The notes under the pieces are model-generated. The model did no database searches and was not told the origin of the DNA. It saw only the letters and a program-made list of their open reading frames with translations. Made by a program: the position numbers and the translations under genes. From an uncultured Oscillospiraceae bacterium (GTDB taxonomy: Bacteria > Bacillota > Clostridia > Oscillospirales > Oscillospiraceae), in assembly GCA_947630345.1 (NCBI GenBank), contig CANRHF010000086.1:1-8088 (forward strand): DNA of 8,088 bases. Direction: 5' to 3'. Shown piece by piece: positions 1 to 6,191 of the stretch (position 1 is its first letter; each line of letters starts with the position of its first letter).

Positions 1-18
1 CTGCCTGCTCATACATAG

Positions 19-65
19 AAAAGCAAATCGAGTGTTCACAAGGTCAGATACCTTATGAACACTCG
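19..65 (-). terminator. Hairpin terminator of tRNA-Leu
   Basis: Two 16-nt arms (50-65 and 29-44) pair around a 5-nt loop (45-49), starting 3 nt after the encoded CCA of the tRNA. The single non-Watson-Crick position (55 with 39) is a U-G wobble in minus-strand RNA but an A-C mismatch in plus-strand RNA, so the hairpin is best formed by transcripts from the minus strand. It is followed by a T-rich run, ATTTGCTTTT, at 28-19. It probably also ends transcripts reading through from the yfbR operon, since no other terminator lies between. Confidence 0.85.
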
Positions 66-68
66 AAA

Positions 69-155
69 TGGTGCCGGTGACCGGGATCGAACCGGTACGA
101 GGTTGCCCTCACGGGATTTTAAGTCCCGGGCGTCTGCCTGTTCCGCCACACCGGC
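69..155 (-). tRNA. tRNA-Leu, anticodon UAA
   Basis: The reverse strand folds as a class II tRNA. The acceptor arms GCCGGTG (155-149) and CACCGGC (79-73) pair perfectly, followed by discriminator A (72) and an encoded CCA (71-69). The anticodon stem is CGGGA/TCCCG with loop CTTAAAA, giving anticodon TAA at 121-119. A long variable arm (GAGG-GCAA-CCTC) is present, as expected for leucine tRNAs. The T arm is ACCGG-TTCGATC-CCGGT. It reads UUA codons and, by wobble, UUG codons. These are rare leucine codons in the GC-rich genes here, which mostly use CTG and CTC. Confidence 0.97.
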
Positions 156-163
156 GTGGCCTT

Positions 164-192
164 ATCCTATCACATTTTCCCCCGGCAGTCAA
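164..192 (-). promoter_or_regulatory. Promoter of tRNA-Leu, overlapping the yfbR stop codon
   Basis: On the minus strand TTGACT (192-187, 5 of 6 to the -35 consensus) is followed by exactly 17 bp and then TAGGAT (169-164, 4 of 6 to the -10 consensus). The predicted start site is near 157, only about 2 nt before the mature tRNA 5' end at 155. The -35 box contains the TGA stop codon of yfbR (191-189). Seen directly: boxes and spacing. Inferred: activity and start site. Confidence 0.75.
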
Positions 193-767
193 GTAAGCTG
201 ATCCAAATTCAGGGCGAAAGCCGGCAGGCACTCCGCCAAAAACCAGTTCAGCTCGGGGCTGTTCATCTCCTCCAGGGCCTGGCGGGTCTGCCGGGCGGCG
301 GATTCAAATTCCTGGTTCCCCGCCTTCTGCTCCTCCACGCACTTGATGTAGGCGGAGAGCTTGTCCGCCGCCTTGACAATGGGGGTGACCTCCGGATCGT
401 CCTCCAGCACCAGGGGGGCGTAGCTGTCCCGCAGCGCCGGGGGCAGCTTGTCCAGCAGCCGGTTCCCGGCGTAGCGCTCCACCTGCTTGTAGGAGCGGCG
501 GATGTCGGAATTGGCATACTTAATGGGAGTGGGCATATCCCCGGTGAGAATTTCCGAAGCGTCGTGGTATAGCGCCGCCGTGGCGCACCGGTCGGGGTCC
601 GGCCCGGGCAAATGCAGCACCTCCCGGCGGATCAGGGCCAGGGCGTGGGCCAGCACCGCCACCTGGTGGCTGTGCTCCTGGATGTTTTCGGAAAAGGTGT
701 TGCGCATCAGGCCCCAGCGGGTGATGTAGCGCATCCGGCCCAGCAGGGCGTAAAATTCATTGGCCAT
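189..767 (-). CDS. yfbR: 5'-deoxynucleotidase, YfbR family (HD domain)
   Basis: This 192-residue protein matches the YfbR/YfdR family, cytoplasmic metal-dependent phosphatases that remove the 5' phosphate from deoxyribonucleoside monophosphates and so help control dNTP pools. The HD-domain metal ligands are all present: H32 (in EHSHQVA), H68-D69 (in YHDASE) and D135 (in KAADK). R17-W18 near the N terminus match the pair that E. coli YfbR uses to select deoxyribose, and the TGDMPTPIKY stretch (75-84) is a family hallmark. Length is typical. The ATG is preceded by GGGAGAGG with a 9-nt spacer, which lies inside the end of the upstream helicase-loader gene; the gap between them is 6 nt, so the two are almost certainly co-transcribed. 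The downstream tRNA-Leu promoter overlaps its stop codon. Confidence 0.93.
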   Translation of the reverse strand: MANEFYALLGRMRYITRWGLMRNTFSENIQEHSHQVAVLAHALALIRREVLHLPGPDPDRCATAALYHDASEILTGDMPTPIKYANSDIRRSYKQVERYAGNRLLDKLPPALRDSYAPLVLEDDPEVTPIVKAADKLSAYIKCVEEQKAGNQEFESAARQTRQALEEMNSPELNWFLAECLPAFALNLDQLT

Positions 768-773
768 CGATTT

Positions 774-1754
774 TTACCTCTCCCGGCTCTTGAGAATTCG
801 GATATCCTCCCCCAGAAAGGCCACCCGGCGGAAGGACCGGAGGCGGGAGGCGATTTGGGGGGAGTATCTGCGGGGCAGGTCCTCCGTATTCAGATTGGTG
901 GACAAAATGGTGGACTTTTCAGAGAGCAGCCGGTCGTTGAGCAGAGTGTAGAGGGACGCTGTCACAAACTGGCCGGGCAGCTCGGTGCCCAAGTCGTCCA
1001 AAATCAGCAGGTCGCAGGCGGAAAATTTCTCCGCGTCCTGGCGGGCCGCCTCGTCGGAGGAAAATTTCGCCCGCTCCAGCTTGGAAAACAGGTGGGCGGC
1101 GCTTTCATAGACCACAGAGTAGCCCCGCTCCGCCACCTCCCCGGCGATGCAGGCGGAGAGGAAGGTTTTCCCCAGCCCGGTGTCCCCGGAAAACAGCAGA
1201 TTCTCCGCCCCCGGGCGGAAGCTCTGGGCGTATTGCAGGCAGGTGGCGTAGGTTTTCTCCATGACCCGGCGGGGGCTGACGCCCAGCTTGGGATCGATCC
1301 GGTCCGGGTAATAGTCCAGGCGGAAGTCCCCGAACCGTTCCTCCCTGCCGTTAAGGAGGGTCAGCTCCTTCCGCTGCTCCTGGGCGCACAGGGCCAGCAG
1401 GCACCGGCACATGGCGCTGCCCACATAGCCGGTGTCCCCGCACAATGGGCAGTTGGGCTTATCCGAGAGAAAATCCGGGGGAAATTTGGTATTCAGCAAC
1501 TCCTGCCGCTCCCGCTGGAGGGTCAGATTCTCCTGGCGGGCGGCCTCCATGGACTTTTCCACGTCCCCGCCCTGGGTAAAGACCGTCTGGGCCGCCTGGG
1601 CCATGGTTTGGCGCAGCGCCCGGTCGATCTCCTGAAGCCGGGGCTCCTCCCGGTAGGCCTGGGCCAGATGGGCCCTATAGAGGCTCTCCCGGTCCGAACG
1701 GGCCTGCTCCAGCCGCCGCCGGGCGGCGCGCAGGACTTGTGGGCTGTACCCCAT
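774..1754 (-). CDS. DnaC/DnaI-like helicase loader ATPase
   Basis: This 326-residue AAA+ protein has the layout of DnaI/DnaC helicase loaders, which bind the replicative helicase and help place it on single-stranded DNA. A charged, probably helical region (about 10-95) leads to a putative zinc site C102-x2-C105-x10-C116-x-C118. The ATPase core follows: Walker A GDTGLGKT at 190-197, Walker B LLILDDLG at 249-256, a sensor 1-like STILSTNLN at 281-289 (N287), and arginines R304 and R306 where sensor 2/arginine finger residues are expected. The related IstB transposase helper is less likely, because there is no IstA neighbour, IstB proteins are shorter (about 250 residues), and a DnaD-domain gene lies directly upstream. 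The start is set by GGGAGGG with a 6-nt spacer; only 2 nt separate it from the upstream stop codon. Confidence 0.92.
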   Translation of the reverse strand: MGYSPQVLRAARRRLEQARSDRESLYRAHLAQAYREEPRLQEIDRALRQTMAQAAQTVFTQGGDVEKSMEAARQENLTLQRERQELLNTKFPPDFLSDKPNCPLCGDTGYVGSAMCRCLLALCAQEQRKELTLLNGREERFGDFRLDYYPDRIDPKLGVSPRRVMEKTYATCLQYAQSFRPGAENLLFSGDTGLGKTFLSACIAGEVAERGYSVVYESAAHLFSKLERAKFSSDEAARQDAEKFSACDLLILDDLGTELPGQFVTASLYTLLNDRLLSEKSTILSTNLNTEDLPRRYSPQIASRLRSFRRVAFLGEDIRILKSRER

Positions 1755-1756
1755 GG

Positions 1757-2629
1757 TTATCCCTCCCGCAGCATTCTGGCGATGGCGGCCTGCTCCTCCG
1801 AATCCAGGCGCCGCTCCGTGGACCCGTCCTTCCGGGCGTCTCCGGAGCGCACCTGAGCGCCGGTGTGAAGCCCCGCCTCATGCCAGCGAAGCAAAATCTT
1901 GTTCATGTAGTTCCAGTTCAGGCCCCCGGTGTTCAGGCAGGTCCGCTCGTAGGCCATGGTCAGGGCCTCCTGGTCAAAGTCCATGTCCAGCCAGCTCTGG
2001 GCGTACCGGGTCTCCGCGGCGGTCAGGCTCCGGCCCCGAATCTGCAAAATGGCCGCCAGCCGGCCAAGCTTACTCTCCCGCTGGTTCTGGGTCTGGATGA
2101 AGGCGGCGGCGGCCTCCACCGTGTCGATCCCCGCCTCCGCCCAGGCGTAGGCCTCCTTCTCAATGGTCCGGAGGCTGGGGTTGCGCAGGCTCCCCCGGCG
2201 GCGGGCCCGCTCCTTGCAGTAGCACACCAGCACGGAGATCACCTCCGCCGGAAGGCCCAGATAGCGGACAAAGCCCAGGAGAATCTTCAGCTCCTCGGTG
2301 TTCAGGCTCCTGCCCAGCAGCCGCTGCACCTCCCCATAGAGGGAGCGGAAGGAAGCGTCCGTATCCATGGCGGCCAGAAGGTCTTGCTCTGTATATCTGG
2401 GGCGCTCTCCAGGCATCAGCACCGCCGACTTTTCCTCGGGCCACAGGCCCAGCTGCCGCAGTACCGCCTCCGCCACGCCATATTGGCTCTCCTCCAGGCC
2501 CAGGGCCTCCCGAGGGTCGCGCTCGCCGCCGGAGCGGAGGTACAGATATAGAAGGGCCGCGTCGCCGTTGGCGGCGGAGAGAATCTTTTTCAGATCGCCG
2601 GATGGAATGTTCAGGGATTCGATATTCAT
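1757..2629 (-). CDS. DnaD-domain replication initiation/restart protein
   Basis: This 290-residue protein resembles the DnaD/DnaB primosome proteins of Firmicutes, which remodel or bind DNA at origins and stalled forks and help the helicase loader. Residues about 10-75 look like a winged-helix N-terminal domain. Two DnaD-like C-terminal modules follow. The first is at about 79-175, with IEKEAYAWAEAGI near its end (156-168). The second is at about 183-256, carrying the diagnostic YxxxIxxxW motif (YMNKILLRW, 241-249). The tail (257-290) is charged and probably disordered. The start has AAGGAG 5 nt upstream. It is first in a tight operon with the helicase loader and YfbR, which supports a chromosomal primosome role over a phage replication protein. 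Whether it is the DnaD or DnaB functional equivalent cannot be told from sequence alone. Confidence 0.9.
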   Translation of the reverse strand: MNIESLNIPSGDLKKILSAANGDAALLYLYLRSGGERDPREALGLEESQYGVAEAVLRQLGLWPEEKSAVLMPGERPRYTEQDLLAAMDTDASFRSLYGEVQRLLGRSLNTEELKILLGFVRYLGLPAEVISVLVCYCKERARRRGSLRNPSLRTIEKEAYAWAEAGIDTVEAAAAFIQTQNQRESKLGRLAAILQIRGRSLTAAETRYAQSWLDMDFDQEALTMAYERTCLNTGGLNWNYMNKILLRWHEAGLHTGAQVRSGDARKDGSTERRLDSEEQAAIARMLREG

Positions 2630-2675
2630 GGCCGCTCCTTACACAGATACCGGAAAGTCAAGTCGCTTAAAGGTA

Positions 2676-2704
2676 ATTATAGCACACATTCCCCCCGGGC
2701 ACAA
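2676..2704 (-). promoter_or_regulatory. Extended -10 promoter of the dnaD-loader-yfbR operon
   Basis: A perfect TATAAT (2681-2676) preceded by TGC forms an extended -10. Exactly 17 bp upstream is TTGTGC (2704-2699), matching the first three bases of the -35 consensus. The start site is predicted near 2669, giving a leader of about 40 nt before the DnaD-domain gene. The -35 box falls in the loop and right arm of the hairpin at 2691-2717. Confidence 0.75.
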
Positions 2705-2717
2705 CCGGCCCGGGGGG
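2691..2717 (-). terminator. GC-rich hairpin after the MATE gene, possible terminator
   Basis: A perfect 10-bp inverted repeat, CCCCCCGGGC and GCCCGGGGGG, has a 7-nt loop (2701-2707). It lies 73 nt beyond the MATE stop codon and just before the dnaD promoter. The stem is very stable, but the following minus-strand bases (AATGTGTGC) have no T-run, so it is not a standard intrinsic terminator. It may end or slow MATE transcription, or protect the mRNA end. Confidence 0.5.
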
Positions 2718-2790
2718 CAGATTTTGGAGAAAAAAGCGGGGAAAAATTTGGCGGGCAACAGGATATTGTGTCTGATAACCGGGAAAAGCC

Positions 2791-4179
2791 CTATCCCTGC
2801 GAAGAAAACAGGGGGCGGATCTTCCTCCGGTAGATCCGAATGTAGAGGATCCCCGTCACGATCAGGCTCATGACCTCCGCCACCGGGAAGGCCCACCACA
2901 CCGCCTGGACCTGTCCCGTCAGGCTCAGCAGATAGGCCACCGGCAGCAACACGATCATCTGGCGGCAAAGGGAGGTGATGGTGGAGTAGATGCCCACCCC
3001 CAGGGCCTGGAAGGAGGCCCCCAGGGCGATGCACACCGCCGCCAGGGGGAAGTGGACGCTGATGATCCGCAGGGCGCTGCGGCCGATGGTCCGGAAGCTC
3101 TCCGAAGGCTGGAAAATATCCATCAGCAGGTCCGGGAAGAATTGGAACACCAGCAGCCCCACGGTGGTGATGCACAGGGCCGTGGCCACCGTGCGTTTCA
3201 GCGTCGCCGTGATCCGCTCCGGCTTCCTTGCGCCATAGTTGAAGGCCACGATGGAGATGGCGGCGTTGTTCAGGCCGAACAGGGGCATGAAGAAGAAGCT
3301 CTGGAGCTTGTAGTAAATTCCAAAGACGCCGGCGGCGGTCTCCCCCACCCCTTCAAAGCCCAGCAGGATCTGGTTCATGGAGAAGTTCATCACGGAGCCG
3401 ATGGCCATCATCACTACCGAAGGAATGCCCACGGTGAGGATGGGCCGCACCACGGCCCACTTGGGCCGCAGGAAGCTCAGGCTGAAGCGGATGTCCGAAT
3501 TGAACCGGAAATTGAAGAACACCGCCATGGCCGCCGCCACCCACTGGCCGATCACCGTGGCCACCGCCGCCCCGGCGATGCCCATGGCGGGGATGCCGAA
3601 CCAGCCGAAGATGAACACCGGGTCCAGAAAAATGTTGATCAGCGCCCCGGTGCCCTGGGTGAACATGGTGTACACCGTGCGGCCGGAGGCCTGGAGCAGC
3701 CGCTCAAAGAGGATCTCCACAAAGACGCCCAGGGTAAAAATGCAGCAGATGGAGGTGTAGGCGGTGCCGCCCTCCACCGTCTCCGCCACCTGGGACTGCA
3801 TGGCATAGTAGGGCCGGGAGCCCAGGAAGCCGAAGGCCATGAAGACCAGGGTGATGATGGCCGTGAGAAAAATGCCGTTTCCGGCGGCCCGGCTGGCCCG
3901 CTCCCGGTTCCCCTCCCCCAGGGACTTGCTCAGCAGGGAGTTGACGCCCACGGCGATGCCGGTGGCGAAGCCGATCTGCATGTTCTGCACGGGGAAAGCC
4001 AGGCCCAGGGCGGTGACGGCGCTGTCGTTGATCCGGGAGACGTAGATGCTGTCCACCACGTTATAGAGGGCCTGGACCAGCATGGAGGCGATCATGGGCA
4101 GGGCCATGGTCAGCAGCAGCCGGCCTACCGGCATGACGCCCATCTTGTTTTCATCCAAAGAGTGATCGTTTCTGCTCAT
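2791..4179 (-). CDS. MATE-family multidrug efflux transporter
   Basis: This 462-residue integral membrane protein is a MATE-family antiporter, which expels cationic or amphipathic compounds in exchange for Na+ or H+. The length and about 12 hydrophobic segments fit the family. The two homologous halves are visible, about 17-230 and 240-455. Conserved stretches include LPMIASMLVQALYNVVDSIY (27-46), QASGRT (163-168), NIFLDPVFIFG (182-192) followed by GIAGAAVATVIGQ (200-212), GIPS (251-254) in the second half, and FNYGAR (313-318). It looks closest to the MepA/NorM-like bacterial branch; the substrate cannot be predicted. The start has AAGGAA but with a long 11-nt spacer, and no better in-frame start exists nearby. 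No clear promoter lies in the 45 nt between the upstream terminator and this gene, so some read-through is possible. Confidence 0.93.
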   Translation of the reverse strand: MSRNDHSLDENKMGVMPVGRLLLTMALPMIASMLVQALYNVVDSIYVSRINDSAVTALGLAFPVQNMQIGFATGIAVGVNSLLSKSLGEGNRERASRAAGNGIFLTAIITLVFMAFGFLGSRPYYAMQSQVAETVEGGTAYTSICCIFTLGVFVEILFERLLQASGRTVYTMFTQGTGALINIFLDPVFIFGWFGIPAMGIAGAAVATVIGQWVAAAMAVFFNFRFNSDIRFSLSFLRPKWAVVRPILTVGIPSVVMMAIGSVMNFSMNQILLGFEGVGETAAGVFGIYYKLQSFFFMPLFGLNNAAISIVAFNYGARKPERITATLKRTVATALCITTVGLLVFQFFPDLLMDIFQPSESFRTIGRSALRIISVHFPLAAVCIALGASFQALGVGIYSTITSLCRQMIVLLPVAYLLSLTGQVQAVWWAFPVAEVMSLIVTGILYIRIYRRKIRPLFSSQG

Positions 4180-4224
4180 AAAAATAATGCTTCCTTGTAA
4201 AAAATGGGAATGAAGTTACGCAGG

Positions 4225-4254
4225 AAAAAGGCGCCGCCCACCGGCGGCGCCTTT
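4225..4254 (-). terminator. Intrinsic terminator after the P-loop gene
   Basis: On the minus strand a perfect 12-bp stem, AAAGGCGCCGCC with GGCGGCGCCTTT, closes on a GGTG loop (4242-4239) and runs into TTTTT (4229-4225). It starts 14 nt after the stop codon of the small P-loop gene and ends 45 nt before the MATE start, so it separates the two transcription units. The A-run on the other arm is short, so orientation favours the minus strand. Confidence 0.93.
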
Positions 4255-4268
4255 GGGTCGGTATGGAT

Positions 4269-4676
4269 TTACAGATACTGCTTGATGCCCTCGGGAGCCT
4301 GGGCGGGGTCGTCGGAAATGGAGACGGTGATCTCCATGCTGTTGGCCTGGGCAAAAGCGGCGCACCAGGTCAGGAACGCTTCGGCGCATGCCCGGTCGGA
4401 GCCGATGATCTTATACAGGCTTTCAATGTAAACATGGGTGATGTCGAAGTTCCCGGCGTGGAGACCGCTCAAAAAGCCCTTGAGCTGGTCGGCGTTGGAA
4501 ATGGAATACTCCTTGGCGTCCACCAGACGGACTCGGTAGCTCAGATCGTAGGTCAGCTTGCGGCCATACTCAATACACACCACGTCGCCGGTAGCGGAGG
4601 CGACGGTCTCGTTGATGGAGGCGATCAGCTTCTTGGTCTTACCGGAACCCTTCAGGCCCATAATTACATGTATCAT
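4269..4676 (-). CDS. Small P-loop NTPase-like protein, function unknown
   Basis: This 135-residue soluble protein begins almost at once with a perfect Walker A motif, GLKGSGKT (7-14). A hydrophobic strand ending in an acidic residue, HVYIES (81-86, E85), is a plausible Walker B, and ITVSIS (116-121) could be the next core strand. LTYDLSY (41-47) lies between. No transmembrane segment, helix-turn-helix or kinase substrate domain is visible; it is shorter than most known nucleotide kinases. From memory, similar proteins occur in Clostridia as uncharacterised ATP-binding proteins (sometimes loosely named after PilT), but no function is established that I can name. The start is supported by AAAGGAGGA upstream (spacer about 9 nt). 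It has its own promoter and terminator and so is probably monocistronic, possibly also reached by pgi read-through. Confidence 0.85.
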   Translation of the reverse strand: MIHVIMGLKGSGKTKKLIASINETVASATGDVVCIEYGRKLTYDLSYRVRLVDAKEYSISNADQLKGFLSGLHAGNFDITHVYIESLYKIIGSDRACAEAFLTWCAAFAQANSMEITVSISDDPAQAPEGIKQYL

Positions 4677-4720
4677 TGGACAAAATCCTCCTTTGCAGTA
4701 CGCACACGGGCGTTACCGAC

Positions 4721-4749
4721 ATTTTAACAGGAAACGGCGGATTTTGCAA
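4721..4749 (-). promoter_or_regulatory. Extended -10 promoter of the small P-loop gene
   Basis: TTGCAA (4749-4744, 4 of 6 to the -35 consensus), a 17-bp spacer and TAAAAT (4726-4721, 5 of 6) preceded by TGT give an extended -10 promoter. The start site is predicted near 4714, leaving a leader of about 38 nt with the strong AAAGGAGG site. It begins 20 bp after the pgi stop codon, and no terminator for pgi is seen before it. Confidence 0.72.
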
Positions 4750-4768
4750 CCCCCTTTTCCTGGCAAAA

Positions 4769-6073
4769 TCAGTTTTCGTAGCCGGGCTTGCCCAGCAGGT
4801 GGAACATATTCCGCTTGTAAAGCTCCACGCCGGGCTGGTTAAAGGGATTGACCCCCAGAAGGTACGCCGAAATGCCGCAGGACAGCTCCAGGAAATAGAA
4901 CATCTCGCCCAGCTTGGGGTAGTCCAGCTTGCCCATGTCCATGGTGATCACCGGCACGCCGCCGTCCACATGAGCGGCCACGGTGCCCAAAAACGCCTGC
5001 TCGTCCACAAAGGAGAGGGTCTTGCCCTCCAGATAGTTCAGGCCGTCCAGATTCTTGTAATCGGAGCCCACCACCGCCTCCTGGACCGGGGGCGCGAAGC
5101 GCACCATGGTCTCGAACAGATTCCGCTGGCCCTGTTGGATCATCTGGCCCAGGCTGTGCAGATCGGCGGTCAGCTCGGCGGTAGCGGGGAACAGGCCCTT
5201 GCCGTCCTTGCCCTCGGACTCGCCGAAGAGCTGCTGCCACCAGCCGCCGAACATCTTGAAGCCCGGCTCGAAGGACTCGAACAGCTCGATGGCCTTGCCC
5301 CGGCGGTAGAGCAGGTTCCGCACGGCGGCATACTGCCAGGCGGGGTTCTCAAAGGAGCGGATGTCGTAAATTTTCTGGGACTGGGCGGCCCCGGCCATGA
5401 TGGCGTTGATGTCCATTCCCGCCACAGCCATGGGCAGCAGGCCCACGGGGGTCAGTACCGAGTACCGGCCGCCCACATCCGGCGGGATTACGAAGGTCTC
5501 CCAGCCCTCCTCCTGGGCCATTTGCCGCAGAGCGCCCTTGGAGGGGTCGGTGATGGCGTAGATCCGCTTCTTGGCGGCCTCGGTGCCGTACTTCCGCTCC
5601 AGCATCCAGCGCAGAGCCCGGGTGGCGATGGCGGGCTCGGTGGTGGTGCCGGACTTGGAGATGATGGCGATGGAGAAATCCTTGCCCTCCAGCAGGCGGC
5701 ACAGCTCGTTCCACGCCCGGGTGGACAGGCCGTTGCCGGCGAAGAAAATCTGGGGGTTGCCCTTTCCCTTGCCGATGTTGTGGTTCACGCCCTGCATCAG
5801 CTCGATGGCGGCCCGGGGGCCCAAGTAGCTGCCGCCAATGCCGATGACCACAAACACGTCGGAGTCCGCCCGAATCCGGGCGGCGGCGGCGGAAATGCGG
5901 CGCATTTCCTCGGTGGGTTCGGCGGTGGGCAGGTGGAGCCAGCCCAGGAAGTCGTTACCGGCGCCGGAGCCGTCCATCAGCGTCTGGTGAGCGGCGGCGA
6001 CCTCCTTCTCCATGGACAGCAGATCGGGCAGGGACAGCTGGCCCCAAACATTGGATATATCGACTTTGATCAT
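4769..6073 (-). CDS. pgi: Glucose-6-phosphate isomerase
   Basis: This 434-residue cytoplasmic enzyme interconverts glucose 6-phosphate and fructose 6-phosphate in glycolysis and gluconeogenesis. It is the short Firmicutes type (about 430-450 residues) rather than the roughly 550-residue proteobacterial type. Sugar-phosphate binding stretches are IGIGGSYLGPRA (77-88) and SKSGTTTEP (139-147). Both family signatures are intact: VGGRYSVLTPVG (200-211) and GVNPFNQPGVELYK (407-420). The expected catalytic residues are present: E285 in GESEGKDGKG, H306 in ADLHSLGQ and K420. The ATG has AAAGGA with a 9-nt spacer. It diverges from the glucokinase gene across a 184-bp control region, so the enzymes making and using glucose 6-phosphate sit back to back. 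Confidence 0.98.
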   Translation of the reverse strand: MIKVDISNVWGQLSLPDLLSMEKEVAAAHQTLMDGSGAGNDFLGWLHLPTAEPTEEMRRISAAAARIRADSDVFVVIGIGGSYLGPRAAIELMQGVNHNIGKGKGNPQIFFAGNGLSTRAWNELCRLLEGKDFSIAIISKSGTTTEPAIATRALRWMLERKYGTEAAKKRIYAITDPSKGALRQMAQEEGWETFVIPPDVGGRYSVLTPVGLLPMAVAGMDINAIMAGAAQSQKIYDIRSFENPAWQYAAVRNLLYRRGKAIELFESFEPGFKMFGGWWQQLFGESEGKDGKGLFPATAELTADLHSLGQMIQQGQRNLFETMVRFAPPVQEAVVGSDYKNLDGLNYLEGKTLSFVDEQAFLGTVAAHVDGGVPVITMDMGKLDYPKLGEMFYFLELSCGISAYLLGVNPFNQPGVELYKRNMFHLLGKPGYEN

Positions 6074-6108
6074 GGCAAATCATCCTTTCCGTTTTTTCGG
6101 TTCGCTTA

Positions 6109-6142
6109 TGTATATGTTACTCCAAAATCGGCGCAAACGCAA
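6109..6142 (-). promoter_or_regulatory. Candidate pgi promoter
   Basis: Two overlapping weak candidates exist on the minus strand: TTGCGT (6142-6137) with a 17-bp spacer to TAACAT (6119-6114), and TTGCGC (6136-6131) with a 16-bp spacer to TATACA (6114-6109). Each matches 3 of 6 at -35 and 4 of 6 at -10. Either would start transcription about 30 nt before the pgi ATG. I cannot choose between them from sequence alone. Confidence 0.45.
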
Positions 6143-6147
6143 GGGGG

Positions 6148-6185
6148 GCTGGAAAAGTTTCAAAACTTTTCAAAATTTTTCCAGC
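6148..6185. repeat. Nested inverted repeat with phased A-tracts
   Basis: Outer arms GCTGGAAAA (6148-6156) and TTTTCCAGC (6177-6185) are perfect reverse complements. Inside them are three blocks about 10 bp apart, each with an A4 run (6153-6156, 6162-6165, 6172-6175), a spacing close to one helical turn, which typically bends DNA. The element lies upstream of both divergent promoters, so it should be in neither mRNA; a DNA-level role (bending, protein binding) is more likely than an RNA hairpin. Confidence 0.7.
6153..6170. promoter_or_regulatory. Putative operator between pgi and glk
   Basis: AAAAGTTT and AAACTTTT form a perfect 8-bp palindrome separated by CA. Its centre is about 65 bp upstream of the predicted glucokinase start and about 55 bp upstream of the predicted pgi start, a typical activator distance for both. 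The regulator is unknown, and no regulator gene is in the window. Confidence 0.45.
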
Positions 6186-6191
6186 TCCCTA

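Noticed and set aside
69..155. tRNA gene as an integration site for a mobile element
   Set aside because: No integrase gene and no duplicated tRNA end are found in the window; neighbours are housekeeping genes.
774..1754. IstB-type transposition helper
   Set aside because: No IstA, no terminal repeats, and the gene is in operon with a DnaD-domain gene; a helicase loader fits better.
612..1856. 414-codon open frame on the plus strand across the yfbR and loader genes
   Set aside because: Shadow of two well-supported minus-strand genes; no motifs.
3052..4200. 382-codon open frame on the plus strand, antisense to the MATE gene
   Set aside because: The low-complexity H/G/A/D-rich protein is typical of a composition shadow; the MATE gene explains the region.
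4741..4769. ATTTTGC/GCAAAAT inverted repeat as a pgi terminator
   Set aside because: Only 7 AT-rich pairs with a 15-nt loop and no T-run after it; it also overlaps the -35 box of the next gene. It could be an operator, but nothing supports this.
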